From JAVJUV01 sp040220415 (GTDB taxonomy: Bacteria > Pseudomonadota > Alphaproteobacteria > Rhodobacterales > Rhodobacteraceae): a stretch of 64,000 nt of DNA. Shown here piece after piece: positions 53,887-62,243 of this stretch. The stretch spans positions 88,001 through 152,000 of the forward strand of contig JAVJUV010000086.1 in the NCBI GenBank assembly GCA_040220415.1, in the 5' to 3' direction. The first letter of the stretch is position 1, and each line of letters begins with the position of its first letter. The translations under genes and the position numbers were made by a program. The notes under the pieces were generated by a model that was not told where the DNA came from, did no database searches, and worked only from the letters and a program-made list of their open reading frames with translations.

Positions 53887-55191
53887 CTAGTTGATCATCG
53901 TGTTCGGCAGGTACAGAGCGATCTGAGGGAAGACGATCAGGATCGCCAGCGTCACGATCATCATGAGCCAGAACGGTATGACGCCGCGAAAGATGTCACC
54001 CAAGGGCACTTTGGGCGCGACTGACTTCACAATGAAGACGTTCAGCCCGACCGGTGGCGAGATCAGCCCCATCTCGAGAGCCAGAACGACCAGGACGCCG
54101 AACCAGATCGGATCGATCCCAAGATTCAGAATGATCGGAAAGAATATCGGCAGTGTCAGAACCAGCATCGCAAAGCCTTCCAGAAAGCAGCCCAGCACGA
54201 TGTAGATCGCAAGGATCATGACAAGGACGCCTGTAGGCGACAGGTTCATGGTATTTATGAATTCTCCCACCACGGACGGAATGTGGCTTAGTGCCATGAA
54301 CGGATTGATCATGTGCGCCGCGATCAGGATAAGCATGACCGTCGCCGTGGTGACCACCGAATCCTTGGCCGAGATCCAGAGCGTCCGCAGAGTCAGAGTG
54401 CGCATCGCCGTCCCGATGAGGATAACGGCTCCGGCCCCGACAGCTGAAGCTTCGACCGGCGAGAAAAGGCCACCGTAAATCCCTCCGATCGTCAGCACGA
54501 TGACGGCCACGATCGGCCCGGCACCGGCAAGCGCTGTCAGTTTCTGAGCAAGCGAAGTCTGAGGGCCTGCGGGTCCATAGTTGGGCCAGACCCAGCACAG
54601 CAATGTGACCGCCAGAACGAAGAGAACAAGCAACAGAATGCCAGGAAACACGCCCGCAAGGAACAACCGCCCGATCGATTGCTCGGTCAGGATCGCGTAG
54701 ATCACGAAGCCCGTCGAAGGCGGGATGAGGATGCCCAAAGTTCCGCCGGCGGCTACGACACCAGTCGACAGCCGCGAATCATAATTGAAACGGTCCATCT
54801 GAGCCAATGCCACCTTGCCCATCGTGAGAGCCGAGGCGACCGAGGATCCGGAAAGCGCCGCGAAACCGCCGCAGCCGATGACCGTGGCCGAAGCCAGTCC
54901 TCCCTTGAATGATCCGATCACGGCATAGGCCGCGTCATATAGTTGACGGCTCATGCCAGTGGCCGAGGCCACGTTGCCCATGAGGATAAACAGCGGAATC
55001 ACGACCAATTCCGACGAAGTGGCCAGCGTGAAAGATTCTGACGCCAGAAGGCTCACAGCGGCATTGATACCATTCAGAACCGCGATACCGATGAAACCAA
55101 CAATGAACATCGCAAACGCTACGGGAATGCGCAGACCAAGCAGGACAAACAGCGCGGCGATGCCGATAAGACCAACTGCTGTTCCGGACAT
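53887..55191 (-). CDS. dctM: TRAP transporter large membrane subunit (DctM)
   Basis: A 434-residue, about 12-helix protein of the DctM family. Marks: LLGLRIPVAFAMFIVGFIGI, FILMGNVASATGMSRQLYDA, GCGGFAALSGSSVASALTMG, GTLGILIPPSTGFVIYAILT, ITEQSIGRLFLAGVFPGILL and ALEMGLISPPVGLNVFIVKS. It moves substrate with sodium in TRAP systems, taking it from the DctP binding protein. ATG 55191 lies 2 bases after dctQ's stop. Last gene of the LigM-TRAP operon. Confidence 0.94.
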   Translation of the reverse strand: MSGTAVGLIGIAALFVLLGLRIPVAFAMFIVGFIGIAVLNGINAAVSLLASESFTLATSSELVVIPLFILMGNVASATGMSRQLYDAAYAVIGSFKGGLASATVIGCGGFAALSGSSVASALTMGKVALAQMDRFNYDSRLSTGVVAAGGTLGILIPPSTGFVIYAILTEQSIGRLFLAGVFPGILLLVLFVLAVTLLCWVWPNYGPAGPQTSLAQKLTALAGAGPIVAVIVLTIGGIYGGLFSPVEASAVGAGAVILIGTAMRTLTLRTLWISAKDSVVTTATVMLILIAAHMINPFMALSHIPSVVGEFINTMNLSPTGVLVMILAIYIVLGCFLEGFAMLVLTLPIFFPIILNLGIDPIWFGVLVVLALEMGLISPPVGLNVFIVKSVAPKVPLGDIFRGVIPFWLMMIVTLAILIVFPQIALYLPNTMIN

Positions 55192-55193
55192 GA

Positions 55194-55700
55194 TCAGGCG
55201 GGTTCCTTCCGGACGTCACGTCCCGTGAATGCAAGTTCTAACGCGCGCAGAAACATGCCCAGCGCCGTCATTACCGCAAGAGCCACCAAAGCCCAGCGAA
55301 ACCAGTCGATCGGAAGTCCCAGCAGATTGGTCTTCGAACTGATCCCGAAGCGCAAATTCAAAAGCGCTACTCCGGCGACCGCCCATGCCAGCCCGGCAAA
55401 AATGACGGCACCGGCCAATGCCGAGATAACGTCGATCAGGCGGTTCAGGGTCGCAGGATAGTAGCGCTCGAAGATATCGACCGCGATATGCCCACCATTT
55501 CGATCACAAAGCGCCATTGCACCGAAGACCAGGATAACCATGGTCATCATGATCAGATCCTGCGAGCCATAAAGCGGCTTGCCAATCGCGCGGCCGATCA
55601 CGTCGACCAAAATGATGGCGACCTCGACCAGCAGGCCGAGGGCGCCAATCGTTGCGGACAGGCCGATCAGCCGGTCCGCCCATTTTCTTAATCCTGACAA
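55194..55700 (-). CDS. dctQ: TRAP transporter small membrane subunit (DctQ)
   Basis: A four-helix protein of about 168 residues. Marks: LGLLVEVAIILVDVIGRAIG, KPLYGSQDLIMMTMVILVFG, AMALCDRNGGHIAVDIFERY and WFRWALVALAVMTALGMFLR. It bridges DctP and DctM. TTG 55700 is chosen as start, 4 bases after dctP's TAA, with GTAAGG overlapping the stop; the open frame to 55754 overlaps dctP and lacks support, so the N-terminus is uncertain by some residues. Confidence 0.88.
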   Translation of the reverse strand: MSGLRKWADRLIGLSATIGALGLLVEVAIILVDVIGRAIGKPLYGSQDLIMMTMVILVFGAMALCDRNGGHIAVDIFERYYPATLNRLIDVISALAGAVIFAGLAWAVAGVALLNLRFGISSKTNLLGLPIDWFRWALVALAVMTALGMFLRALELAFTGRDVRKEPA

Positions 55701-55704
55701 TACC

Positions 55705-56676
55705 TTACTTCTGCATTGCAGCCAAAGCGGCTTCCCCGCCGACCGCTGCAACATAAGATTCGGTCACCGGCATAACCAGCTCCGCAAAGGCGGCAGCCTC
55801 TTCGGGTGTCAGGTCGACGAATGTGTTCTTGGCGTCCTGTCGCGCGCGTGCCACGCCAGCTTCTCCGGTGGCATTCCATGCGGTTTCTGCACTGGTCGAG
55901 ACTTCGCGACCGATTGCAGCATCGACGGCAGCCTTCGCTTCGTCCGACAGGGCAGCATAGGAACCTTCGCCCATCACCGCGAAGAAAGAGAGCCTGCCAA
56001 GCGGCGCGCCAATGGTGAAGCTGTCGGCTACTTCATCGAGTTTGAAGTCGTCGAGCGTCGAAGACCCTGTGAAAACGCCGTCGATTAGACCGGTCTCAAG
56101 CGCGTTGTAGACCTGGTTTATGGGCATTTGAACTGGCGTCGCGCCAAGTGCGGTGGCCACCTCGGCAGCCGTCGCACCGGCGACGCGTATTTTCAGGCCC
56201 TGAAGGTCGGCCGGCGTACGGATTACCTTGTCGCGCATTATCATGATATTGGGCTCCGAGGTCCAGAGACCGACCGGGATGGTTCCGGGGAACTCGCCGC
56301 TTATCTCGTCTATTGCATCCCACAGTGCATCGCAGCCACATTTACCTTCGGGCACCACCCCCGGTAGCTCGACGATCATCGTCTTCTCGAATTGCGACGA
56401 GGTATAGCCCGGCAGCCCCCACGTGATATCGGCCACACCCTGCACGGCACGCACGTACTGCTCGACCGGACCTGCGCCCAACTCGCCACCGTGATACCCG
56501 CGGACGGTTACTGCTCCACCTGTTTCCTGGGACAGATCGGCGTTCAGCTTCTCGATCACGCTGGCATTCACCGTGTGAAACGGAGGCGTGAAGTTGGCAA
56601 ACTTCAGTTCCTGTGCGCCCGTGACGGTCGCGGTCACCGCCAGACTTGCCGCGAAAGCAAAAGTTGAAAGTTTCAT
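55705..56676 (-). CDS. dctP: TRAP transporter substrate-binding protein (DctP)
   Basis: A 323-residue periplasmic protein with signal peptide (FAFAASLAVTATVTGAQ, cut before ELKFANFTPP). Family marks: KLNADLSQETGGAVTVRGYH, GGELGAGPVEQYVRAVQGVA, GLKIRVAGATAAEVATALGA (with the carboxylate-binding arginine in IRVAG) and TPVQMPINQVYNALETGLID. The ligand is probably a carboxylate; the upstream demethylase points to a methoxylated aromatic or similar acid. A 23-base hairpin stands in its leader. Confidence 0.93.
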   Translation of the reverse strand: MKLSTFAFAASLAVTATVTGAQELKFANFTPPFHTVNASVIEKLNADLSQETGGAVTVRGYHGGELGAGPVEQYVRAVQGVADITWGLPGYTSSQFEKTMIVELPGVVPEGKCGCDALWDAIDEISGEFPGTIPVGLWTSEPNIMIMRDKVIRTPADLQGLKIRVAGATAAEVATALGATPVQMPINQVYNALETGLIDGVFTGSSTLDDFKLDEVADSFTIGAPLGRLSFFAVMGEGSYAALSDEAKAAVDAAIGREVSTSAETAWNATGEAGVARARQDAKNTFVDLTPEEAAAFAELVMPVTESYVAAVGGEAALAAMQK

Positions 56677-56698
56677 TATTATTCCTCCCGTGGATTTA

Positions 56699-56721
56699 CC
56701 GGCGGTCGCGCGGACCGCCGG
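56699..56721 (-). promoter_or_regulatory. Leader hairpin before dctP
   Basis: CCGGCGGTC (56699-56707) and GACCGCCGG (56713-56721) form a perfect 9-base stem with a 5-base loop, 22 bases upstream of the dctP start on its strand. No U-run follows, so it more likely sets message stability or partial Rho-dependent polarity between the demethylase gene and the TRAP genes than full termination. Confidence 0.6.
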
Positions 56722-56804
56722 AGCATTGGATTCACCTTATGAGGCGAGGATTGCAGTTACCAATTCATTTTCCTCCGCGCCGCCATAAGGTTTGGCTATT
56801 GCGT

Positions 56805-58205
56805 CTACTTCGCTCTCCAGCTTCCCTCCGCATAGCCTTCCCGCACCTCGCGGGAATACGGCGTCGGCGAGACGCGAACCCGGATCTCGGCCTGCTTGTG
56901 CTTTTCTGCTGACGTCTTCTCGGTATCGTCGGGCTCACCCCAACGCAGCGTCAGCACGTCGCCCACCTCTACTCCCTGCTCGACGACGCCCAGCGAGAGA
57001 AGGCAACGCTCATTATAGCTGTAACCGTTGAACATGCTCATTCCGACCATCTTGTCGCCTTGCATGACCATGTCGGCGGAACTGGATGCGTAGTTCGGCT
57101 GCGGGAAGTCGATCCACTTGTATGGGGTGCCATCCTCGAAGGCCGAAGCTACCACTTTAAGGACGTCTTCCTTGTTCCACTCGAAAGTCACCTTTTTCCT
57201 GTTCGTCGGATTGTCCTTCATCGCCGACAGTGCCTGCTTGCCGATGAAGTCGTCCTTCTTCCATCCGATATAGAAGCCGTAACCAAGCTCGAACGGGTTT
57301 ACGTAGTAGTCCTCGATGTCATCCGAAACGAAACTTCCGCCGATCGCGCCTGCGGCCTCGTACATGTCGGCACCAAGCCAGTCCCTGTAATCAGCCAGCA
57401 TGCCGTCGCCGGTATAGATGCCTGGCAGCGGCGACGGGATCCAACCCGACTCCAAGGTATTGGTCGAATAGGCCCTGCTTCCGCACTGAACCAAGTCGAC
57501 GCCTGCGTCGCGTGCGGCCTGCAGGATGGTCGAGTGGATGTAGTCCTTGTCTTTGTAGGGCCCCCAGACTTCAAGGCCCGGCGCGCCCGACATGCCATGG
57601 CGCAAAGCCTGCACCTTCTTCGAGCCGATATTGATCCAATCCACATGGAAGAAAGGGATGTCCTGGATCGGCCCGCCGTTCATCTTCTCGAAGACTCGGG
57701 GGGCGTCAGGCCCCTGAATCTGGTAGCGATAGTGTTCACGCAACACACGCTCACCTTCGGGACGGCTTGGGGACCTGGGATCATGGCGCAGGCGGACGTT
57801 CCACTTGCCCCACGCTGCTGCGAACATCAGCCAGTTCGAGGTCGGCGCGCGGCCTACGAGGATGTACTTGTCTTCGCGCTCGCGGAAAATGATGTGATCG
57901 CCGATCACGTGGCCGTTCGGCGTGACGGGAACGAAGTGCTTGGCGCGATTCAGATCGAAGTTGGAAAAGCCATTGATCCCGTGGTGGCTCAGGAATTCGG
58001 TCGCCTGCGGCCCCTCGACAATAACTTCGTCCATGTGGTGTGACTGGTCGAAAAGAACAGCCGTATTCCGCCATGCTTCCTGCTCGACACGCCAGTTATT
58101 GAACTCCGGTGTCACCACCGGATAGACATACATCCCGATTTTGGAGTTCCTCAACATCTCGACCGGGTTCTTGTATTTGGACATGACATTCGTAAGGCTC
58201 GGCAT
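56805..58205 (-). CDS. LigM/DesA-like tetrahydrofolate-dependent O-demethylase
   Basis: A 466-residue GcvT-fold protein nearly the length of LigM (471). LigM passes the methyl of vanillate or 3-O-methylgallate to tetrahydrofolate. Long shared stretches: VEMLRNSKIGMYVYPVVTPE, AWRNTAVLFDQSHHMDEVIV, PRSPSRPEGERVLREHYRYQ, GMSGAPGLEVWGPYKDKDYI, SNTLESGWIPSPLPGIYTGD-type core (here TNTLESGWIPSPLPGIYTGD), GAIGGSFVSDDIEDYYVNPF and GMSMFNGYSYNERCLLSLGV. The substrate may be another methoxy-acid imported by the adjacent TRAP system. It follows its GntR repressor gene by 18 bases. No methylenetetrahydrofolate genes are in the window. Confidence 0.85.
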   Translation of the reverse strand: MPSLTNVMSKYKNPVEMLRNSKIGMYVYPVVTPEFNNWRVEQEAWRNTAVLFDQSHHMDEVIVEGPQATEFLSHHGINGFSNFDLNRAKHFVPVTPNGHVIGDHIIFREREDKYILVGRAPTSNWLMFAAAWGKWNVRLRHDPRSPSRPEGERVLREHYRYQIQGPDAPRVFEKMNGGPIQDIPFFHVDWINIGSKKVQALRHGMSGAPGLEVWGPYKDKDYIHSTILQAARDAGVDLVQCGSRAYSTNTLESGWIPSPLPGIYTGDGMLADYRDWLGADMYEAAGAIGGSFVSDDIEDYYVNPFELGYGFYIGWKKDDFIGKQALSAMKDNPTNRKKVTFEWNKEDVLKVVASAFEDGTPYKWIDFPQPNYASSSADMVMQGDKMVGMSMFNGYSYNERCLLSLGVVEQGVEVGDVLTLRWGEPDDTEKTSAEKHKQAEIRVRVSPTPYSREVREGYAEGSWRAK

Positions 58206-58223
58206 TTCCTTTTTCCTTTGTTT

Positions 58224-58958
58224 TCAGTTGGTTTCCACAAGAGCCAGGCCAGGCAAGCGGCCTTCGAAGCTCGACTTTTTGCTTGCGACATACTCGAGAT
58301 TCCGGCGCGCCAGTCTCGCGTGCTCGCGCGCAAGACCTTCGGCGCGCGCGCCCTCGCCCCGCGAAATTGCATCCAGAATGGCGCGGTGCTGCGACTGTGC
58401 GATAGTCAGCGACGCCTGGAAATCCGGGATCAACTCCTGTTCGTTCAGGAAGGCCGATGGTGACGCCAGCGGCAGACGATTTACACGGGCCACTTCGCGG
58501 CAGACGGTCGCGCTGCCGGAGAGCTCGGCCAGTTTCGCGTGAAATCGCGCGTTGAAGGCCACGTAGGAGTCGAAGTCAATCCCCTCCGGCGCCGCCAACG
58601 CGCCGTCGATACCATCCAGAAGTTCGGCGGCCTGCCGCAATTTCTCGGGGTTGGCACCGCGTTCGGCGGCCAGGCGAGCAGCGGTGCCTTCGATCACACC
58701 GCGAAGTTCGATGGCGTCCTCGATGTCTTCGACCGTGAAGCGCGCGACACGGCAGCCTCCGGTTTCGATACGCTCCAGAAGCCCTTCCCCGACAAGGTGA
58801 TCCATCGCCTGCCTGAGCGGCGTACGGGAAATACCAAGCCGCCCGGACAGGGCCACTTCGGACAGACGCGCATTCGACGGGTATTCGCCGCTCAGCACGA
58901 GCGAACGCAGTCCCATCAACGCCTTGTCGAACTTCGACAAGCTTCCGGATCCGGCCAT
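58224..58958 (-). CDS. GntR-family regulator with FCD domain
   Basis: A 244-residue repressor. Winged helix at about 10-75 (GLRSLVLSGEYPSNARLSEV, ALSGRLGISRTPLRQAMDHL, VGEGLLERIETGGCRVARFT) and all-helical FCD ligand domain with metal/acid site residues (DAIELRGVIEGTAARLAAER, VAFNARFHAKLAELSGSATV, HRAILDAISRGEGARAEGLA, REHARLARRNLEYV). FCD regulators usually sense carboxylates. It is first in the LigM-TRAP operon, so it likely controls its own operon through the TTGTATACAA site 57 bases upstream. Confidence 0.93.
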   Translation of the reverse strand: MAGSGSLSKFDKALMGLRSLVLSGEYPSNARLSEVALSGRLGISRTPLRQAMDHLVGEGLLERIETGGCRVARFTVEDIEDAIELRGVIEGTAARLAAERGANPEKLRQAAELLDGIDGALAAPEGIDFDSYVAFNARFHAKLAELSGSATVCREVARVNRLPLASPSAFLNEQELIPDFQASLTIAQSQHRAILDAISRGEGARAEGLAREHARLARRNLEYVASKKSSFEGRLPGLALVETN

Positions 58959-59014
58959 GTGTCCTCCCAGATCGCGCGACGCCGTTCCCAGCGCGATACA
59001 CCCGAAGGGTTAGC

Positions 59015-59024
59015 TTGTATACAA
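59015..59024. promoter_or_regulatory. TTGTATACAA palindrome, candidate GntR(FCD) operator
   Basis: A perfect 10-base palindrome TTGTATACAA in the 200-base gap between the GntR gene and the kinase gene. FCD-type GntR regulators characteristically bind palindromes of this kind (TTGTxxACAA). Position 57 bases before the GntR start fits autorepression and possibly control of the divergent kinase. Confidence 0.65.
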
Positions 59025-59158
59025 TATCAAGTCAAATGGTGAGTTTGCTAACAAAATTTGCCATTCCTGCATACAGAGATGGAAATTTCTCTCCCAAACC
59101 CTTGTTGCCCACACCTGCGCAAACGTCCAAAAGAGAACCACCAGAAGCGGGACGAATA

Positions 59159-59794
59159 ATGAACCACACGACTCTTTCAAACATCGACGATCTGATCGAG
59201 GTGTTGGTGGCATCTGGGCAGGAACGTCGGTCGATTACGGCGATAGCAGGTGCGCCGGGTTCGGGAAAATCGACGATTGCCGAAACCCTCGCCGAACGCC
59301 TTGACGCCATCTCCCCAGGAAGCGCCGCGGTATTTCCAATGGACGGGTATCACTACGACGATGCGGTCTTGAGCGCGCGTGGTCACCGGCATCGCAAGGG
59401 TGCGCCATTCACTTTCGATGTCGCCGGATTTGGCCACATGCTGGCACGGCTGCGTGAAAACTCCGAGAACGAAGTCGCAGTGCCGGTCTTCGATCGTTCC
59501 TTGGAGATCTCTCGAAACGCCGCCCGCATCATCCCTAAATCCGTCCGCTACCTCATTGTAGAAGGAAATTACTTGCTGCTGAACCAGTCACCTTGGTCAG
59601 ATCTTCGCGTCCACTATGACACCTCGGTCTTCCTCGAAGTCCCCGAGGACGTGCTGCAAGCCCGCCTGCTGCTGCGCTGGAAAGACCTGAAAGGCGAAGC
59701 GCTTCGCGCGAAGATGAACGAAAATGACCTGCCCAACGCGCTTTTGGTCGCGCGCGACAGTGGCGGATGGGATTACGTGCTGAAGAATTGCTGA
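59159..59794 (+). CDS. P-loop kinase of the nucleoside/fructose kinase (FrcK/Udk-like) family
   Basis: A 211-residue protein. Walker A AIAGAPGSGKSTIAETLAER, then FPMDGYHYDDAVLSARGHRH (uridine/pantothenate-kinase-like aspartate) and RKGAPFTFDVAGFGHMLARL, later RYLIVEGNYLLLNQSPWSDL. These fit the small kinases often annotated as nucleoside/nucleotide kinase or FrcK in alphaproteobacteria. ATG 59159 follows CGGGACGAATA; the frame to 59015 lies in the operator region and is rejected. It is divergent from the GntR-LigM-TRAP operon and convergent with the FAD protein, with a 22-base gap. Substrate unknown. Confidence 0.85.
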   Translation: MNHTTLSNIDDLIEVLVASGQERRSITAIAGAPGSGKSTIAETLAERLDAISPGSAAVFPMDGYHYDDAVLSARGHRHRKGAPFTFDVAGFGHMLARLRENSENEVAVPVFDRSLEISRNAARIIPKSVRYLIVEGNYLLLNQSPWSDLRVHYDTSVFLEVPEDVLQARLLLRWKDLKGEALRAKMNENDLPNALLVARDSGGWDYVLKNC

Positions 59795-59816
59795 TCTACT
59801 CCAAGACCACCGGCTC

Positions 59817-62225
59817 CTAACCGCGCAACCGGCGTCCTTCCGGATCGAAAACTGGCCGTTCCAGCACGCAAGCACGGTGCGGCCGTCCCACGATCGCCAC
59901 GTCCACCACATCCCCAGGTCCCGCGATGCCCACTTTCAGGTAAGCGATAGCCAGCGATTTTCCTACGGAATAGCCATACGCACCGGACGAGATCTGGCCT
60001 GCCGGTGTGCCGTCAGGAAGGAAGACCGGCTCACCGCCCATCGCATCCGCATCCTTCGTTTCGATTTCCAGGTAGGACATCACCTCACGCGGTGCCTTGT
60101 CGCGGATCGCCAACCAGGCCGCCTTGTTAAGAAAATCCTTGTCCTCTTTGATCAGTCCCGCCAGCCCGGATTCATGAGGCCAGTATTCCGGGCTATAGTC
60201 CCTACCCCACGAGCCATAGCCCTTCTCAACCCGCAGGCTCATCAGCGCCCGGCTCCCGACAGGCCCGACTCCGATATCCGCCTCGGCGTCGAGCAGCGCC
60301 GAGTAGAGCGCCGCCTGGTCCGCTTCGACGCAATGCAGTTCCCAGCCCAGATCACCGGTGAACGACACACGAATTGCGACGCAGTCGATCCCCGCGACCG
60401 CGATCTTACGGCTCGCCATGAAAGGGAAGCCTTCGTTCGAGAGTTCCGCATTCGTGAGCCGCGCCAGCAATTCACGCGACTTCGGCCCGGCGATGTTGAA
60501 TCCGGCAACGGTCTCGGTCAGGCTCTCGAAGGTCGTGCCTTCGGGCAACGGCACGGCACGAAAAAAGCGCTGGTGGAACCTCTCTGCCATCCCCGACCCG
60601 ACGATCCAGAACTCGCCTTCGGCCAGCCGCGTAACCGTGAAATCACCCGCGATCCCGCCCCGCTTGCCGATCAGCGGCGTCAGGCAGGACCGGCCCACGG
60701 TTTTCGGCATCCGGTTGGCAAATATCGCATTTAGCCAAGACTCGGCTCCATTTCCGGCCACGCGGTACTTGGCAAAGTTGGATATGTCTATGACCCCTGC
60801 AGCTTCGCGCAACATCTTCGCCTCACGCCCGACGCTTTCCCACCACGGTTGGCGGGTGAAACCAGCGCTGTCGGGCGTGTCCCGGTCGAAATAGAGTGGA
60901 TGCTCCCAGCCGTAGTTCAGGCCGAATACGGCGCCCATTTCTTTCTGCAGCCCATGCGCCGGCCGCACCCGCACCGGACGCCCCGCCTCGCGCTCCTCAC
61001 CGGGAAAATGGATTTTGAAGCGATGCGCGTACTGGTCTGCTACCCGCGCCTTGGTGAACGCCTTCCCGGCCCAGCGCCCGAACCGCGCCAAGTCCCAGCC
61101 GAAAAGATCCAGCGTCGGCTCCCCTTCGACCATCCACTCGGCGGCCAGCTTGCCCACACCGCCCGACTGGCTGAAGCCTGGGATCATCCCGCAGGCACAG
61201 AAATAACCCGTCATCTCGGGCACCGGACCGAACAGCAGTGCCGAGTCCGGCGACCAGATCATAGGGCCATTGATCACCCGCTTTATCCCAGCCTCGCCCA
61301 CCACCGGCACACGGTCGATTGCGCGCATCATGTTTTCCTCGATCCGCTCCAGGTCGTCGGGGAATAATTCCTGACCGAAGCCCGGCGGCGTGCCGTCCTC
61401 GGCCCAGAAGCGCATGTCGCGCTCGTAGGCGCCGACCAGCAGGCCCTTGCCTTCCTGACGCAGATAATACTCTCCGTCCCGGTCCGCGACCGAGGGCAAA
61501 CGGCGGTTCATCGCGGCGATCTGCGGAATCGTCTCGGTCACGAAATACTGGTGCTCTGTCGGAATGAGCGGCAGTTCCAGCCCCGCCATCGCGCCCACCT
61601 CGCGCGCCCAGAGGCCGGCGGCGTTGATCACCCACGGCGTGCGGATGTCGCCTTTCTCGGTCCGCACGATCCAGGTCCCGTCTGCCTGCGCCTCGGTCCC
61701 GATGACAGGTGTGAAACGGTAGATCTCGGCCCCTCGCTGCCGCGCGCCCACCGCATAGGCATTAGTGACTCCCGAAGGGTCCACATTTCCACCATCGGGT
61801 TCATACATGATGCAGCGGACGCCGTCATAATCGACCAAGGGATGCAGCCGCTCAGCCTCGTCCCGGCTGACCTCGTGGAAATTCATGCGATAGCGCCGTG
61901 CCTTCGCCTCCTGCAGCCGCAGCTGGTGCTCGCGGGCTTCGGTTTGCGCCAGATAGAGCGAGCCAGGCTGGAACACGCCGCAGTTCTGCCCGGTCTCGGC
62001 CTCCAACTCCTTGTAGAGCGTCATGGTGTAGTGCTGAAGCCGGCTGATATTCGTGCTGTCGTGCAGCCCGTGGATATTCGCCGCAGCATGCCAGGTGGAC
62101 CCACTGGTCAGCTCGGATCGTTCCAGAAGCACCACCTCGCTCCACCCCGCCTTGGCCAGATGATAAAGGATCGAGCAGCCGATAACGCCGCCACCGATCA
62201 CGACAGCCTGTGCATGGGTTTTCAT
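59817..62225 (-). CDS. Dimethylglycine/sarcosine dehydrogenase-like FAD-GcvT protein
   Basis: An 802-residue two-part enzyme. Residues 1-400: FAD oxidase (AQAVVIGGGVIGCSILYHLA, ELTSGSTWHAAANIHGLHDS with the covalent-FAD histidine H46, GVTNAYAVGARQRGAEIYRF, WVINAAGLWAREVGAMAGLE). Residues about 430-802: GcvT-like tetrahydrofolate domain (GVIDISNFAKYRVAGNGAES, GRSCLTPLIGKRGGIAGDFT, RVSFTGDLGWELHCVEADQA, SLRVEKGYGSWGRDYSPEYW). It demethylates N-methylated glycines or betaines, feeding one-carbon units to folate. It is second in an operon, 18 bases after the MmgE/PrpD gene, both opposite a LysR regulator. Confidence 0.9.
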   Translation of the reverse strand: MKTHAQAVVIGGGVIGCSILYHLAKAGWSEVVLLERSELTSGSTWHAAANIHGLHDSTNISRLQHYTMTLYKELEAETGQNCGVFQPGSLYLAQTEAREHQLRLQEAKARRYRMNFHEVSRDEAERLHPLVDYDGVRCIMYEPDGGNVDPSGVTNAYAVGARQRGAEIYRFTPVIGTEAQADGTWIVRTEKGDIRTPWVINAAGLWAREVGAMAGLELPLIPTEHQYFVTETIPQIAAMNRRLPSVADRDGEYYLRQEGKGLLVGAYERDMRFWAEDGTPPGFGQELFPDDLERIEENMMRAIDRVPVVGEAGIKRVINGPMIWSPDSALLFGPVPEMTGYFCACGMIPGFSQSGGVGKLAAEWMVEGEPTLDLFGWDLARFGRWAGKAFTKARVADQYAHRFKIHFPGEEREAGRPVRVRPAHGLQKEMGAVFGLNYGWEHPLYFDRDTPDSAGFTRQPWWESVGREAKMLREAAGVIDISNFAKYRVAGNGAESWLNAIFANRMPKTVGRSCLTPLIGKRGGIAGDFTVTRLAEGEFWIVGSGMAERFHQRFFRAVPLPEGTTFESLTETVAGFNIAGPKSRELLARLTNAELSNEGFPFMASRKIAVAGIDCVAIRVSFTGDLGWELHCVEADQAALYSALLDAEADIGVGPVGSRALMSLRVEKGYGSWGRDYSPEYWPHESGLAGLIKEDKDFLNKAAWLAIRDKAPREVMSYLEIETKDADAMGGEPVFLPDGTPAGQISSGAYGYSVGKSLAIAYLKVGIAGPGDVVDVAIVGRPHRACVLERPVFDPEGRRLRG

Positions 62226-62243
62226 GGGGCTTCTGCTCCTTTG

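Noticed and set aside
57060..58043. 327-codon plus-strand frame
   Set aside because: Antisense to the LigM-like gene, which matches its family over the whole length.
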